Positions 11,901 through 23,859 of a DNA stretch of 64,000 nt are shown here, in pieces (the first letter of the stretch is position 1; each line of letters starts with the position of its first letter). The stretch lies in NCBI GenBank assembly GCA_036785705.1, contig JAWUZG010000365.1, forward strand, positions 186,001 to 250,000, given 5' to 3'. The DNA comes from Acanthornis magna (lineage: Eukaryota > Chordata > Aves > Passeriformes > Acanthizidae). The position numbers and the translations under genes are program-made. Under the pieces are notes generated by a model, which had not been told where the DNA came from, did not search any database, and saw nothing but the letters and a program-made list of their open reading frames with translations.

Positions 11901-14900
11901 TATTTAAAATTACTCTAGGATATCAAACTTGGGCATGTGAAGACTGCAAAACAAATAAAACTGAATGCAGTATTTAATCTAGTATCTTACATAACTGATC
12001 TTTGAATTAGAAGTGAACCTTTTGAAAACTATATATACTCCTACATTTTAGAATACAATAAATCGTCTTCTAGCTGTCCCTACATGCATTTGGTTGTTAC
12101 TAGTTTAGAAAAGAGCTTTCAAAATCCAAAGGAAAAAAAACAAATTAAAAAAAACCCTCCCCAAATCCAAACTACAAGGCAAAAAAAAAAATCTATTCCT
12201 TCAAGTCATAATAAAATATTGAAACATAATGTTATCTTACCTTCCAATTTCCTACTAACAATCCTGGATTCAGACTGAAGAGCTGGACAAGCTCATCGGC
12301 ACCAACTGCTACACTGCTTTCAGTCACGTTAGCAAGACTGTATTCAGCAATCAAGGCAAATCGACGAGGTCTTTGGAAAGAACACGCAGAATGCAGGAAA
12401 AAGGCTATGTCTCCTTATTCATGTAAAAGTTCAGCCTAATTTCATTTTTAACTGACTGGCTTAAGTCTGAGCAACAGCACAGGATGAGAATGGTTTTGAA
12501 AGCGTTTGGCATGCAGAGCCATAAACTATACATTCAAACAACTACAGTGCACTAGCAGGATCTCAACCCCTAACAAGAAAAGAAGCAAAACCACTATATG
12601 ATCTTCTAAAACACTCTTAAAAAAAAAGAACTTATGTGCTTGCCCAATTTTTCAAAATACCACAGAATTACTTTCCAATTCATTTTTGATACTTTATTGG
12701 TACTAGATAGAATCACTGAACATTTATCAGTGTCAAGCAAGCTACTAAGGTAAATTTTTCTTCCACAGAAGCAAAATTCAAAGGAAAGGACCAAATCGCA
12801 CATATAATAAATTGTTTTTCTTAGAGGAAGCCTTCCTTTTTCAGAATTTTTTTTCTGCCTACAATTTTGCCTACAATTAAAGCCATTTAGCTCCAAAACA
12901 CTCCTAAATAAAAGTTCATGGACAATCTTATGAACCAATGATGCATTAAAAAGAAAGAGCAGAAAGCAGAGTTTGCATTACCTATTCAGAATGAAGAAAG
13001 AAGTCTTTCTCAAACCCTTTTCCAACTTAGGCTCTTATCATATCCAAAACAGTTCCTAGATTTCCCAGCAGTATCACTGTAGTATCACCAGGGATGGAGC
13101 ATCCACGACCTCCCCACACAACCTGCTCTAGTGTCTCACCACCCTCACAGTAAAAAGCTTCTTCCTAATCAACCTCAACCCTTTCCATCTTTAAGTCAAT
13201 CAGGCTCATATTAATACAGGAACATTCCTAAACTCCCTGCACTACTGCCTTACGGTCTTAACACGGATATATTGAAATTGGTGAAACCACTCCTTTCATC
13301 TATATTCACAATCTCTAAAAACTTACAGTTCTGTGAAATAAATACACCAACTGCCTGCAAGCTTTTATTTTTTAATAATTTACTACATATGAATCATCAT
13401 CTTGGTAAAACAACTACATTTCCCACATAATTTGACTGCAAGACTTTTTCAGCTGACTTTATACAAAAGCCTTCTTTTGATTTATTTATTTTTCAAGCAA
13501 ATAGTTTGCTTCTGCTTGAGGAACCAGGTGTTTTGTAGGTGAACAATTCCCTCTTTTCAGAGCTCTGTGACTAGGGGCTTTGTGTAAGAAGCATGTAGCT
13601 GATACTGCACATAATGTACACATAGACTCCAGATGTGTGCAGAACGCCTTAACAGCAACCAAACACCTCAAATAGACACTTTCCATTTCAGTATCTTCTC
13701 AGAATATAATGAAAAAAACCTATTGTACACACTTAAGCTAAGAAACAATAGATGTGCTGTGGACTGGTGTTTTTATATGCATGTACTGAAGACTGCACAC
13801 ATAGTTGAACACCAAGTTCCATAAACTCACACGCACACCTATCAGACACAAAATAAATTTTAACAACATAGATTACCTGGCTGTAGCCACATAAATATTG
13901 ATGGCATTTTCCAAGCTAAGTTTCTCACAATAAATTCTCCTAGATTTACATGTTTCTTTCATGCTCATTTGTGTCTATGCCTTAAACCCAGCTTTCCAAG
14001 TCAGGACCTCTCAGCCTGAATATCACATGCCAGTACCTACATTAACCTATGAATTAATGCCATAGCTTGTTGGATTATGCTATTTGCTGCCTTTTCAGGT
14101 GTGGCAACCTGGTTCAGGAACGGCACGGCGGCCAACCCCCAGCCGCTCGGGCCATCAGCTCACAGACACCAATGTGGTGGACGGCAAATGGCATTTATTG
14201 GTGATTAGCACCGCATTATATAACTTTGGTTACAACGTCACACCGGTCTGCTTACATCATAAACTAAACGCTATTGGCTACCTGGGGAGGGGTCCTATCT
14301 TTCCGTACAGCACGACATCTTCCGACTGCCACACCCTACCTACCCACAGCTATTTCTTGCTAAAAAGCTCTACCAATGAAGAGAAGAATATAGGAAGAAA
14401 TACTACAGGGAAGCTTTCTAACAACGAGCTAACTTGTTGAGTCAAACCAATGTCAGACAGCTCCTACAGACACATTATCCACCAGTCACACCCAAAAAAT
14501 CTTCAAAAATCCTCAGTTAAAACTCACCCCTTCTTTTTGGGAGGTCTGCCCAGAGGAAGAAGCAATGGTGTAACTCCATACAGTTTTAGGGTTGACAGGA
14601 TGTCTAAGCACAGCCAGTCTCTACCATACCAAAGCACGGTAACTGATGTGTCCTTAAACGATAGCTTTGGCTTCTCCATTACATGTTCTTTTCCATTTTT
14701 GTCCTTCAGTGCAATTACCCAACTCAAGCCAGAGACACTGTTATTTAGGAATTGAGAGGGGAGAGGGGTGTTTAAAACAAAATTCCCAAAGTGACAACAG
14801 TTAAACTATGCTTTCAACAGTTTTATATTTCTACTAACTGCTACTTATGTTCCTCAGTTTCAGCAATTTCTAGATTATCATCGTATCTTCCCATTTTATA

Positions 14901-17900
14901 GCTCTATTTCTATACCCCCAAGCCATTAATATTTTGTACATTCTTCTCAAGTAAATCTCTTTGTGACAAGGCATTGCTTACTTCATAGCTTCTTTGCTCA
15001 CAAATGGAAGACCTGTATAAGGATCTAGAGGTTTAGCGAGAAGCATTACTCTCGTTTTGAAGGCAGATGTCTGTTTGAAGATGGATTCATTCTTCCAGTA
15101 CCCAGGGTTCTTATCATGTAGAGCATCACAGCCCAAAGAAACAGTTTCTGGTTGTTTAGGCTTCATTTTCCACATTGTCCATTTTGGTTGCAAAGCACTG
15201 GAATAGAGTTTCAGCCAAAGTCCACTGAAAATAAAAATAGAATGAAGAGGAATAAATTTCAAGAACAGTCACTCAATTTTTATACACACATCTCAGCTAC
15301 CACCAAGCTGAAATGTTAGCACAATGTTAGCATAATGTTAGCACAAAAACAGTCTTGTCTGCCTTCTTCAAAATATGGGATCCAGGATGAAGCTCAGCGA
15401 CAGCAGAGCCATAGTCAGCAATGGAAGTGAAAACTGATAAAGGTTAAGCAGTAAATTTTGAAAATTCCACCCCAAAACAATGATGCATCCTCCTCACAGA
15501 AAATCAGCTAGTGGAGAAAGTGTTTTAATACCTTTTATTCAACAAAGGTAATCTGTACGCTTCAAGTTTCTCACACAGATACAGCAGAAAGTGGAGTGGA
15601 GGAGGACAATCAGATTCACACCTTTGCTTGGTGTTACCAGAGTCACGTCAATCCCTTCTTCACTCTTTGGAAAAGCTCAGAGAAGACATGACTTTCTGAA
15701 GACAAAGAAACATGTGACAGTAATGATGGGTTCATCTCCTTCACGCCAGGAAAACTAGGAGGTCACATTTCAGCCCTCTAGGACATTTCAGTATCTCTAG
15801 GACAGTTCATGGAATACTGAATACAGGAACCGACAAGAATTCGAACAATAATCTGTGAATGCAGGTTTCCAGTAAGTTTTCTAATTTTAAAGTGCCAGAC
15901 ATACACTTCACATAACTGCACTAAAGAAAATTAATGGGAAGGGCAACAAATTCTCAAGAGACATTTTCTACCATTAATTGGCAAGACTACCTTTACCAAT
16001 CCTCACTCATCCCCAGGCAAACTTAGGCTGCTATGCTTTGTATTGCATTTTGCCCTCTCCTGAAAGCATTCAAGGACTGAATCCATCCCACATTGCCTCC
16101 TACCCACAACAAAGATATCAGACACTTCTCTTTTAAGACCAGGAAAGGCAACCAAGTTACCAGATAGCACAAAACATTTCTGATGGAGAGGGGAAGTTCT
16201 TTTTTAACCCCAAAGTGGTTTAGAACTGTCCGGCAATGTAAACAAAGGAGAGATGTGCTTGACATACAATCATTGGGGGAAATTGAGCTATCATCCAACT
16301 GGTCCTAATCAGCCTAAAAAGTCCAGTAAAATAACCTGCTATGAAAGTCTCCTGTTAACTAGAAACCCCTCCCCAACTCCCCCTCCCCTCCATCCTTTCT
16401 TTCTTGGAGAGACATACTCCGCATCTTACTCTATGATGCTGAAAAGACAGCGCTTAGCAGTAGGCATTTCCTGCATTTTCAAGTTACAGATTCAGCAATT
16501 TAGCTGACTGAAGACAGACTAATCACAAATACCTACCATCCTTGTCCTCACTCTCAGTTATATATTGCTTCTTCCTTTCCAAAAACAGTGCTGTGCAACC
16601 AAAGAAATTAGTTCAAGCTCAAAAATTCAGTTAGGGTAGGGAGACAGAGGAGAAAACGAACGAGGACCTGGAATCACAAATGTTTAGGAAAGTATCACTG
16701 CCCTTTCATCCTCAAGTCCCATTTGTGCACATTTTCTAATCTCTGTTGAGAGTAGAAAATGGAAACAGACATCATCGAGATGGAGGCAAATAAATCATCC
16801 TGCCCTGAGCAGCCACAGTGATTTCATCCTGCCTTACCACCCTGAAGTGGAAAATGCATACTAAGATAATTTGTGTCAACTATGCAATTTTTATCCACAC
16901 TGACCTGCTGACAATCTCAAAACATACATCTGGATTACAGTCTTCCCTTTAAATTCATCGGTTCTAAAGGTGTCAAAGCCAATGTAAACCAATTGACTGT
17001 ATAAGTTTTGGCAAATAAGGGAAAACGGATTCATACTGGATGCAGCAACTTCCTATACAGGAAGACATTTTCTCATTCAAACAACACTAATGCAGTACAA
17101 TCCTAGAAAATCAAAGGATACTCAGACATCCTAGTTATCACATATCAACCCGGGTCTCTCCTCCTTTTCCTTTCACAAAATTGTCGTGATACCGGTAGGA
17201 GCAATTGGTGTACTCTGTATAAGCAATCCTTAGACAAAAAGTGTCAGTATTTATCTTCATCTCTTTGGTTTCAATTTAGAAATCACCAAAATTTGACCAA
17301 CAGAGCAACAGATAAAAACCACTAGTGAATCATTTGATTGAATCAACCCCTCTACAAAAACCTGATGAAAGAACTAAATAAGCAGAACTTCAAAATGATG
17401 AAAGCTATGACCATTCCACAAAGCTACTGGTGACACACAAGTTAGGATCACTCGAGCAGAAAAGTTTGTGCAAGTGCATGTGAATACAAACAAATATATG
17501 CAAGTTTTAAAACAAAAAAAAAGTGCTAATAGCAACATTTCAAAGCACTGGATTTAGTTTTTGCCTCATAACTCCCATTAAACAACAGGGCTTGCACAGC
17601 TAGAATTCCATGCAACACATCCTGTGGGCTATGCAGTGCAATTTCGGCAGAGTAACTGCACACAGGTACAAGCATCAGTGCTCTGGCATCAGAGAAACTA
17701 AATTAGAAAGACTCATAACTCAGATAACTACAACTGGAGCATGACTGAAACCTTCCCTCTTCCTTACTGGTCACTGGCCAGGTCATAGAAGCGCTTATTC
17801 ACACAACCGGCAGACAACAGGGACACAGGATCCAAATAGGAAAATACCTTCAGCAGCATTTCTGATGGCATGCTGGGAAACAAGAGACGAATACTGTTAC

Positions 17901-20900
17901 ACTTGCCTGCAAACTCCGGAAACTGCAATGGCAGAGAATTTTAATTTCAAACCAGAGAAAAACAGAAGAGGTGGAAATCAGCAGCTTGTAAATAGATGAA
18001 TCAAAAATCACCTGAAGAGGAATCAAAAGTCACCTGAAGAGTTAAACTGGAATTTGGGTTCTATTTTCAGTCTCCAGTATGTGGCATTTGCCTAAAATAA
18101 TTAATCAAAACTTATTCAAGTGGCATAGCACTATTACATGAAAAGTTATGGGTTTGCATTTTCATTAAACTTTGTTAACTTTAACCCAATTTGCCATGAA
18201 ACTACCTCATTTAGCTTCAGTTTCTTATTGCTCGTACCGTGACTTTAACATTTATTCCACAACAACCAGCTTTTCCAAAACTGCAGATATATTCACTCTC
18301 CCTCTTGACTGTGGTGTCCCATCTCAAGATGCACCAGGACAGAAATGATCATGCTCTACCTCATCATAATCTTCAAACGCTATGTGCTCAGGGGTCTCGC
18401 ACAATTCTCATTTATGTCAAAAGAAAGATGTGAACTTCAAAGCAAGAGCCAAGTGGCATCCTGAAAATGTCAATGTCTCTGTGCCTCTGGAAAGCTTTGG
18501 AAAATGAAAGCGCCAGTCTAAGCCTGACAAGCAGAACATACCCTGGAGATGAGCCAACATGGTTTTTGTATTAACAGATAGAAACCTCGTACCATTTGAG
18601 CAGTACCTTGTAACTACACGGAGTTTAAAATACATGGATTTTATACTTTGATTTTCTCGAGCGTTGATTACGGTCAAATCACTGCTGAAAATACAAGGTG
18701 CTGTGAAAGTCAACACCCCAGGTGTGGCTCTCGTCCTTTTACTACTGTTATTTGCAACACTTGATTTATAGCATTATTTCAGAAGCAGAGAGCTTTAAAG
18801 AGTAGCATGATAATGCCAATACCTCAATGATTGTATTACATTCAGAATCTTAGTTGCATAAACATAGAGGCAATGTGCCAAAACTTTCAATGTGCCAACA
18901 CTTCCACTCTTCCACTCCTACTCTTTGTGTAAAGACATACTCACCTCTCAATGCACGCATTTGGTTTTGGTTTTATGGTAGGTGTCGAATACAGACTTTT
19001 AATTCCAGCATTTTTGGTCTCAGAGCATTCCCCAGGCCTGGCAGCAAAGGTCCTTAACCTAGCTGTAAGAAAGAAAAGCTGTTAAGAGTCACATATCTAC
19101 AAAATGAAGAAATACGCATCCTGTGCAAACCTAGACAGAACATTTCAACCAAGGCAAGATTCGGGGAATACATCATATGGCAACTCAGTACTAGCAGTTC
19201 ACTGATTTGAACAACTATGCCCAAGTTAAAATACCTGGCATCAGGAAGATTCAGATTTAAACTCACAGCTGTCATTCCTGTGATTCATCTCTCACAGTGG
19301 TCAGAAGGGAACAGTGTCACTCCCCCAAATCACTTTGAATCCAGCAGAGATCTGTTACCTTTAGACAGCTGCACCACTGTGGCCACCACAACCAACCTCA
19401 ACACAGGCCCCTGCAGCAAGTCAAACTCACTGATTAATCCTCTTTTTTACAGCATTACTCTAGAGACGTTTTTGAGCCATCCAACTTTACTAAGCTATTA
19501 AAAGATACCAAATACCTTGAAACTTCCTCAAAAACTGTTGAGGTTCAAAAAGAGTTTCCTTGAATACATAACAGAATCATACATGAAACAAAGCTGAAGT
19601 CTCATTTCAGATCTTCCCCAGCTAAAATACTCAAAATCTGAGAGATAAGCGTTATTTCCACAGGCAAACAGATATCAATGTTTTTATAGCTCATCAGTGT
19701 TGCAAAATGTGGAATATGTAAAATTTTCTTAAGAAATTATGTTCTTTGATGTTTGATCTTTGTGTACTTTCAAGCCTAAACAGCTTGGAAAGGAGATTCA
19801 ATCCATGAAAACAGAGAGCAGCTCAGGGATGTCCAGATGCTAGAAAGACAAATTATTTGGTGGTAGAATTGCTTTGTTAAGGTTTAGGGCTTGGCATGCT
19901 TCAATAAATTCACACCTAGGGGGAGGTTAACAAAGCTTGGGAAGAAGGATGCCCACGGACAGTGCACACAACAAATGCAGATTTACAGGCCACACGAACA
20001 CCTGGAAGAACTCCCAAGATAAGGGAAAAACTTCTAAAACCAACTCCTGAAATCAGCTCCAACTTCCCGAAGTGTGAACTTGCAACCACTGACCCAAGAA
20101 ACTCAGTGACACAAAAGAAGAGAAAGAGAAAGAGCATGTGGACTAATTAGCATGAGAAGCAAGAGAATCATTAAACAATGGAAGACAGAATACTAACTAC
20201 TCAGAAAGTTATGTAAGTTGTAGCCAATAAAAATGAATTTTTTCCTTTGGTAAATTGTATGAGATAGTAAAAAGCTTTGATAGTTGGTGTGCTGGCTTTG
20301 TAGGATTTGCCACCCAGCACTCCCTCTGTGCAGAACTGTAAATATTTGGTAAAATACCTCAGCTCTGTGTGTGGACTGGCCTCTGGCACAGCAGCGTGAA
20401 AGAACCTATTTTGGCAACATTAGCACATCACAGTTTGGAGAGAAAAGAAAGGAACTTTGCATATTTCTAGCACAAATTCTTACAATCCAACTGGTCACAC
20501 AAGTTTTCCCAAGTTTTCCCAAGTTTTCTGCTAGGAAGGACTTTGTAGGCTGTAATTGCAAATACTGTCATGAATCCACATAAAAATATGGAGATAGAGT
20601 TTCAATTGTAAATCAAATCCTCATGCTTCATACCCACTGATGCCACCGAGCAGACAGAGCTCCCCATTCTCTGCATTATTGATGTTTTAAGTTGCCAGCA
20701 GACTTTGCAACACCTGCTCAAATCAGCTCTGGGTTTCTAGGCAACCAATCAATATGGGGGGAAAACACCTAATTTTGAAGTATTTGGGTACCATGTACCT
20801 TTAATGCACACTGCTCTTCGTTTAAGATTCATTTAGGCTCAAAGAAAAACAGAATCAAAAGAAATTAACAACTCTGGTCTACATTGTCAACTGTGCTATG

Positions 20901-22924
20901 TAAAAAACAAAAAACAAAACAAAACAAAACAAAGAAAAAACAACTAAGAAAACAACAAAACAACAAAACAAAAACCAAACAAATGACAAACAAAAACCAA
21001 AAAACCCCAAATACAAACAACAACAAAAAAAACCCCCAAAAACAAAAACAACAACAACAAAAAAAAACAACAACAACAAAAAAAAAACAAACAGAAAAAA
21101 AATAAAACCCACCAAAAAAAACCAAAACAAAAAAACCCCCCACCAAAACAACCAAGACATTTTAGTGTGAATTGTTATAAACATAACAAAAAGACATGCA
21201 CATTTCAGCTTGGGTGCCAGCCACTGATAGACCAACTAAATTAACAACTACAAAACAGTAGCCATATAACAAACACAACCTGGTGCTCAAACAAGGGTTT
21301 TATTCATGCATCATTATCAAGAAGTACACTTAGATGATAAGGCACCAACAAACTGTATTTTTCAAAAGCCATTAAAGGGATTTAGAGACCCAAGCTGTGT
21401 TCAACAGCAGCAGAGCTCTCACTTCTGGACGCTCCAGAGCAGCAAATCCCAGGCTGTTCTGCTCTGAATCCATGCTGAAAGCAGAGAGTGTGGGCACACT
21501 CTACAGGGACACAACTCCACAGACTTCAGGCACAGGAGTAACTCAGATAACAAGCTGGATTTTGGATTTTAAAACCCACTACCTTAGACAAGCATAACCT
21601 GCATTGCCTCTATTCAGTCCTCCTTGCTCATTTGAACCACTGCCCTCTCTTCTTCACTCCAGGGAGAAATACCTGAGAAAAGAAAAATTTTGCCCACACA
21701 TGCTTTGAAAACTTTAATGCAATATCTATTCCTTTTGTAAGTTGCAGTTAAAAAAAAAAAAAAAAAAAAAGCTGAACTTTTGCATCTTCCAAAACAAAAA
21801 TATTCTCAAGGTGTGAAGAAACAAACAGCAAACTCAATCCACAAATTACTTTTCAAGTACTGTGTGTGCTAAGATTTTAAATTAGCATTAACAAAATGCT
21901 TTTACATTGCATTGACAAAGCTTGGGCAGATAAGTCAATGAGAAGAAAAGTCAATGAGAGCTGTTACATCCGCTCTTTACAGACTTCTAGAACAACTGAG
22001 AGGCTCTTACTTAAGAAGCACAACTTCAATTACTTTTTCATTAGCTTTCAACCTGTGGGGCTCAGTTTTTTGTACCAATAGTTTCACTTTCACACCCCAT
22101 AATATTTGCAATGTGCCTTGGTTTTTTCATGGTCAGCAAACAATTGTCTTTCAAGTAACATTTCAAACCATGTAGCTAAAGTTTCAAGTAGTGAAAAACC
22201 TGTCACCTCCAAATGTTAAAATATACCTGCGGATAAACAGAAATGACAATAATAGTTTGACATGGGTTGGTTGGGTTTGGTTTTTTTTTTCCCCTCAGCT
22301 AACAATTTCAGTCTCTTTAAAAGGTGGATATTACCCCAATCCATTTACAGGTTAAAAAGAAGAAAAAAAACCCCAAAACAACAAGGAATGGAACTGCTAT
22401 GAAACCCAAGGTTGTACACATGGGTTAGCAGAAAAATCTGCCTTCTAAACTCTGCCTCTAAGATTGACACTTTAAAATTTGGAAGCCAAACCTGTACTGT
22501 AAGAATTAAGGTAATCACACCTTCCATAGTGAAAACCTCCTATTTATTACAAAGGCCCGACTGCCCTGAACAGAGTAGCCACTGAACTAACCTGTACTTT
22601 GTGGATGCTCATTATAGTACCTCCTCCAAGCTGAAGGACATAGCGAAGGTTAAGCCCTCCTTTCCCAGGCACAAAAAGGTGTTAAACCCAGGCCTCCCTG
22701 CTCCTGCGTTTTCCCATTCCGAGGTCACCTCCATAGGGCCAGGGAGAGCAGAGCACCACGGCCACGAAGGTGTGTACACGACCACAGCCGTGAAGAGTTT
22801 AGAGCTAGAAACCAGGCTGCTGGAGCAGAGGAACCTGAGGGAAACCACCACAGCAGCCTCCCCGGCCGAGGGCAGAAGGCCCCGCTCGGCACGGCCCTGC
22901 TCACCTGCCGCCGCCTGTCGCCAT
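8786..22924 (-). CDS. FBXO15: FBXO15, F-box only protein 15 (eight 5' coding exons; 3' end not found)
   Basis: F-box protein 15 is a substrate-recognition subunit of SCF (SKP1-CUL1-F-box) ubiquitin ligases, known for expression in embryonic stem cells. Exons join as 22924-22905, 18684-18542, 17906-17768, 15224-14982, 14737-14528, 12370-12241, 9982-9900 and 8931-8786. All introns are GT-AG and every phase agrees (2, 1, 2, 2, 2, 0, 2, 1), giving 371 codons. The F-box is in exon 3 (MPSEMLLKVFSYLDPVSLL). Later exons carry family stretches such as LDPYTGLP, KEHVMEKP, LLVGNWK and GLHHYSLHLDLHG. The mammalian protein is about 510 residues, so roughly 140 C-terminal residues are missing here. Identification is from remembered family sequence. 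The start MATGGG- resembles the mammalian MATGRG-. No in-frame stop lies in the eight exons, so the gene looks functional. Confidence 0.85.
9900..9982 (-). CDS. FBXO15: FBXO15 exon 7
   Basis: Acceptor TTTTTCAG, donor GTAAGC, phase 0 in and phase 2 out, 83 nt. Encodes DTNEIAFVMASLRYNQLLE and RSILGSAVV, which match the family segment between the LLVG-WK and LHGY motifs. The exon is too short for a simple ORF search and was found by looking for the missing family motif. Confidence 0.85.
12241..12370 (-). CDS. FBXO15: FBXO15 exon 6
   Basis: Acceptor TTCCAAAG, donor GTAAGA, phase 2 in and phase 0 out, 130 nt. Encodes PRRFALIAEYSLANVTESS and LNPGLLVGNWK, both recognisable FBXO15 segments. Confidence 0.85.
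13060..13230 (-). mobile_element. CR1 LINE 3' fragment in FBXO15 intron 5
   Basis: Plus-strand phrases 'gtctcaccaccctcacagta' and 'gcttcttcctaatcaacctc' are the reverse complement of the CR1 3' untranslated region. It is a short, diverged fragment with approximate ends. Confidence 0.55.
14100..14333 (-). mobile_element. Short solo LTR (234 bp) in FBXO15 intron 5
   Basis: The segment is bounded by TGTGGCAACC and GACTGCCACA, an inverted-repeat TG...CA pair. Read on the minus strand it has a TATA box (TTATATAATG), a CAATAAATG polyadenylation signal and a CG-rich U5, in LTR order. Flanking bases (TTCAGG on the left, CCCTAC on the right) are not a target duplication. It lies about 195 bp from FBXO15 exon 5 in the same orientation as the gene. 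The family was not identified. Confidence 0.65.
14528..14737 (-). CDS. FBXO15: FBXO15 exon 5
   Basis: Acceptor TAACAG, donor GTGAGT, phase 2 in and out, 210 nt. Encodes VSGLSWVIALKDKNGKEHVM, then TSVTVLWYGRDW and LKLYGVTPLLLPLG, the FBXO15 core. Confidence 0.85.
14982..15224 (-). CDS. FBXO15: FBXO15 exon 4
   Basis: Acceptor TTTTCAG, donor GTAAGC, phase 2 in and out, 243 nt. Encodes the post-F-box region, including GLWLKLYSSALQPKW, NPGYWKNESI and LDPYTGLPFVSKEAM, matching the order seen in FBXO15. Confidence 0.85.
17768..17906 (-). CDS. FBXO15: FBXO15 exon 3 with the F-box
   Basis: Encodes KCNSIRLLFPSMPSEMLLK and then VFSYLDPVSLLSAGCVNKRF, a clear F-box motif (LPxEhLxxIFxYLD pattern) that would bind SKP1. 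The donor is GTAAGG, phase 2 out. The acceptor at 17907 (TTTGCAG) fits exon 2 in phase 1. Another AG at 17923 would start the exon at 17922 in phase 0 and does not fit exon 2. Confidence 0.85.
18542..18684 (-). CDS. FBXO15: FBXO15 exon 2
   Basis: Acceptor TTTTCAG, donor GTATGT, phase 2 in and phase 1 out. The exon encodes a stretch around LTVINARENQSIKSMYF. An alternative acceptor 3 nt downstream (exon start 18681) keeps the same frame. This part is poorly conserved in mammals, so its assignment rests on splice sites and phase. Confidence 0.55.
20897..21143. repeat. (AAAAC)n-like A/C low-complexity tract
   Basis: About 250 bp of A and C with very few other bases (AAAAC, AACA and CAACAA units), probably expanded from a poly-A tail. 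It yields spurious Lys/Gln/Asn or Phe/Val/Cys reading frames. Confidence 0.85.
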
Positions 22925-23110
22925 GGCCGCGGGCAGCGAAGGGAGGCAAGGACGGAAGGAAGGGAAGGAACGCGCGCTGTTACCGCGGTGGGCAGCGCCT
23001 GAGGGGGGCAGGGGCGGTGCCAGGCCGAGGGAGGCCATGTCCGGCTGGGTCGGGGCAGGCGGGGACGGTGCCCGAGCATGGCCGTGTGGGCCACTCGGGA
23101 AGGGCTGACG
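22860..23110 (-). promoter_or_regulatory. CpG-rich promoter block of FBXO15
   Basis: A sharp rise in G+C and CpG surrounds the MATGGG start codon, with GCGGCC, CGCGCG and CCGCGG motifs, in contrast to the AT-rich introns. No TATA box was seen, which fits a CpG-island promoter. In mammals TIMM21 starts close by in the opposite direction. I found no TIMM21-like exon on the plus strand here. Confidence 0.6.
22905..22924 (-). CDS. FBXO15: FBXO15 exon 1, coding part
   Basis: ATG followed by GCG ACA GGC GGC GGC AG and a GTGAGC donor. This encodes MATGGG plus two bases (phase 2). It sits in a CpG-rich promoter block, and the phase fits exon 2 at 18684. Confidence 0.65.
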
Positions 23111-23146
23111 CCCCGCGGAACCTTCCAGTGACTCAAAGGAATCTAC

Positions 23147-23650
23147 TGTTGTAGTCGCTCTTAGGAAGCCGCCTGGCCTTCCTGGCTGCCCTCGCCTGGG
23201 ACACGAGCCACTGGCCCACCAAAGGCTATTGCTGGGGTCTTTCCAGCCTGAGTGGAGCTGTTCCCGGCGAGTGGTCAGCTGCAGGCGCCGCTGGTAAAGG
23301 AGGCGAGACAAGGCAAAGAGTTGTGGGAGGGTCTCCCCCATGCTCTCCGTTTATTGTGGGGTCCGGGGGTACGGTATTCGGAAGGGAGAGTGGAGAAGGA
23401 GTCCCCAGGGGGCTGTCCCCAGCCGCCAGTTAAAAAGGGGGAAGGGTACCCAATTGGAGAAGGGACAAGGGGAGGGAACAAGGGTACAGGGGCCAATTAC
23501 AACATAAGAGGGGAGGGTACAGTAGACAGCAACCAATAGTACAGTAAACTTAACAGAAGGTTCGGGAAGAAGGGGAAGGTCCAGAGCCCTGGGCACACCT
23601 CCCAAGCAGAGCAGGGGCTGGTCTCATGCCCCTGAGCTGCCATGAGAGGC
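23147..23650 (-). mobile_element. Probable solo LTR upstream of FBXO15
   Basis: Begins TGTTGTAGTCGC. Read on the minus strand it has a TTTTTAACTGG TATA-like box, then CCCACAATAAACGG (polyadenylation signal), a U5-like tail and a CAACA end, the order expected of an LTR. CCAAT-like boxes (CAATTGG, TATTGG) precede the TATA. The other boundary could be near 23650 or near 23749, and no target duplication was found. Confidence 0.5.
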
Positions 23651-23859
23651 AGCTGTGGCCAGGGATGGACCAGGGTACATTTCAAAGGTACGTGTGCTAT
23701 CTTGTGTGTCCAAACACAAGTCTTCTGTCTCCAGCGCTGCATTTTCACAGATAAATCCCAGGCGATTATGGGGAATGCACCCTTCGGTACTTACAGTTTG
23801 CCAATTTTTAGCTAGTTTTATATTAATCTTAGACTAATTAATTTCAATATGTAATTAAG

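Larger units (their letters stand above)
9000..22590 (-). other. FBXO15 introns, remaining sequence
   Basis: Apart from the listed exons, the solo LTR, the CR1 piece and the A-rich repeat, the introns are ordinary AT-rich sequence. I saw no further exon with matching splice sites and phase. The longest gap is intron 1, about 4.2 kb between 18685 and 22904. Confidence 0.5.

Noticed and set aside
17907..17922. Alternative start of FBXO15 exon 3 at 17922 (FPEFAG...)
   Set aside because: It needs phase 0, whereas exon 2 ends in phase 1; the acceptor at 17907 fits. Use of the other site with a different upstream exon cannot be excluded.
20865..21235. Phe/Val/Cys-rich and Lys/Gln/Asn-rich reading frames
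   Set aside because: Artefacts of the A/C-rich low-complexity tract.
22592..22680. Minus-strand frame LNLRYVLQLGGGTIMSIHKV with a GT donor, as a possible FBXO15 exon
   Set aside because: Its incoming phase does not fit exon 1, an upstream stop is close, and its outgoing phase does not fit exon 2. It could be an alternative exon but nothing supports that.
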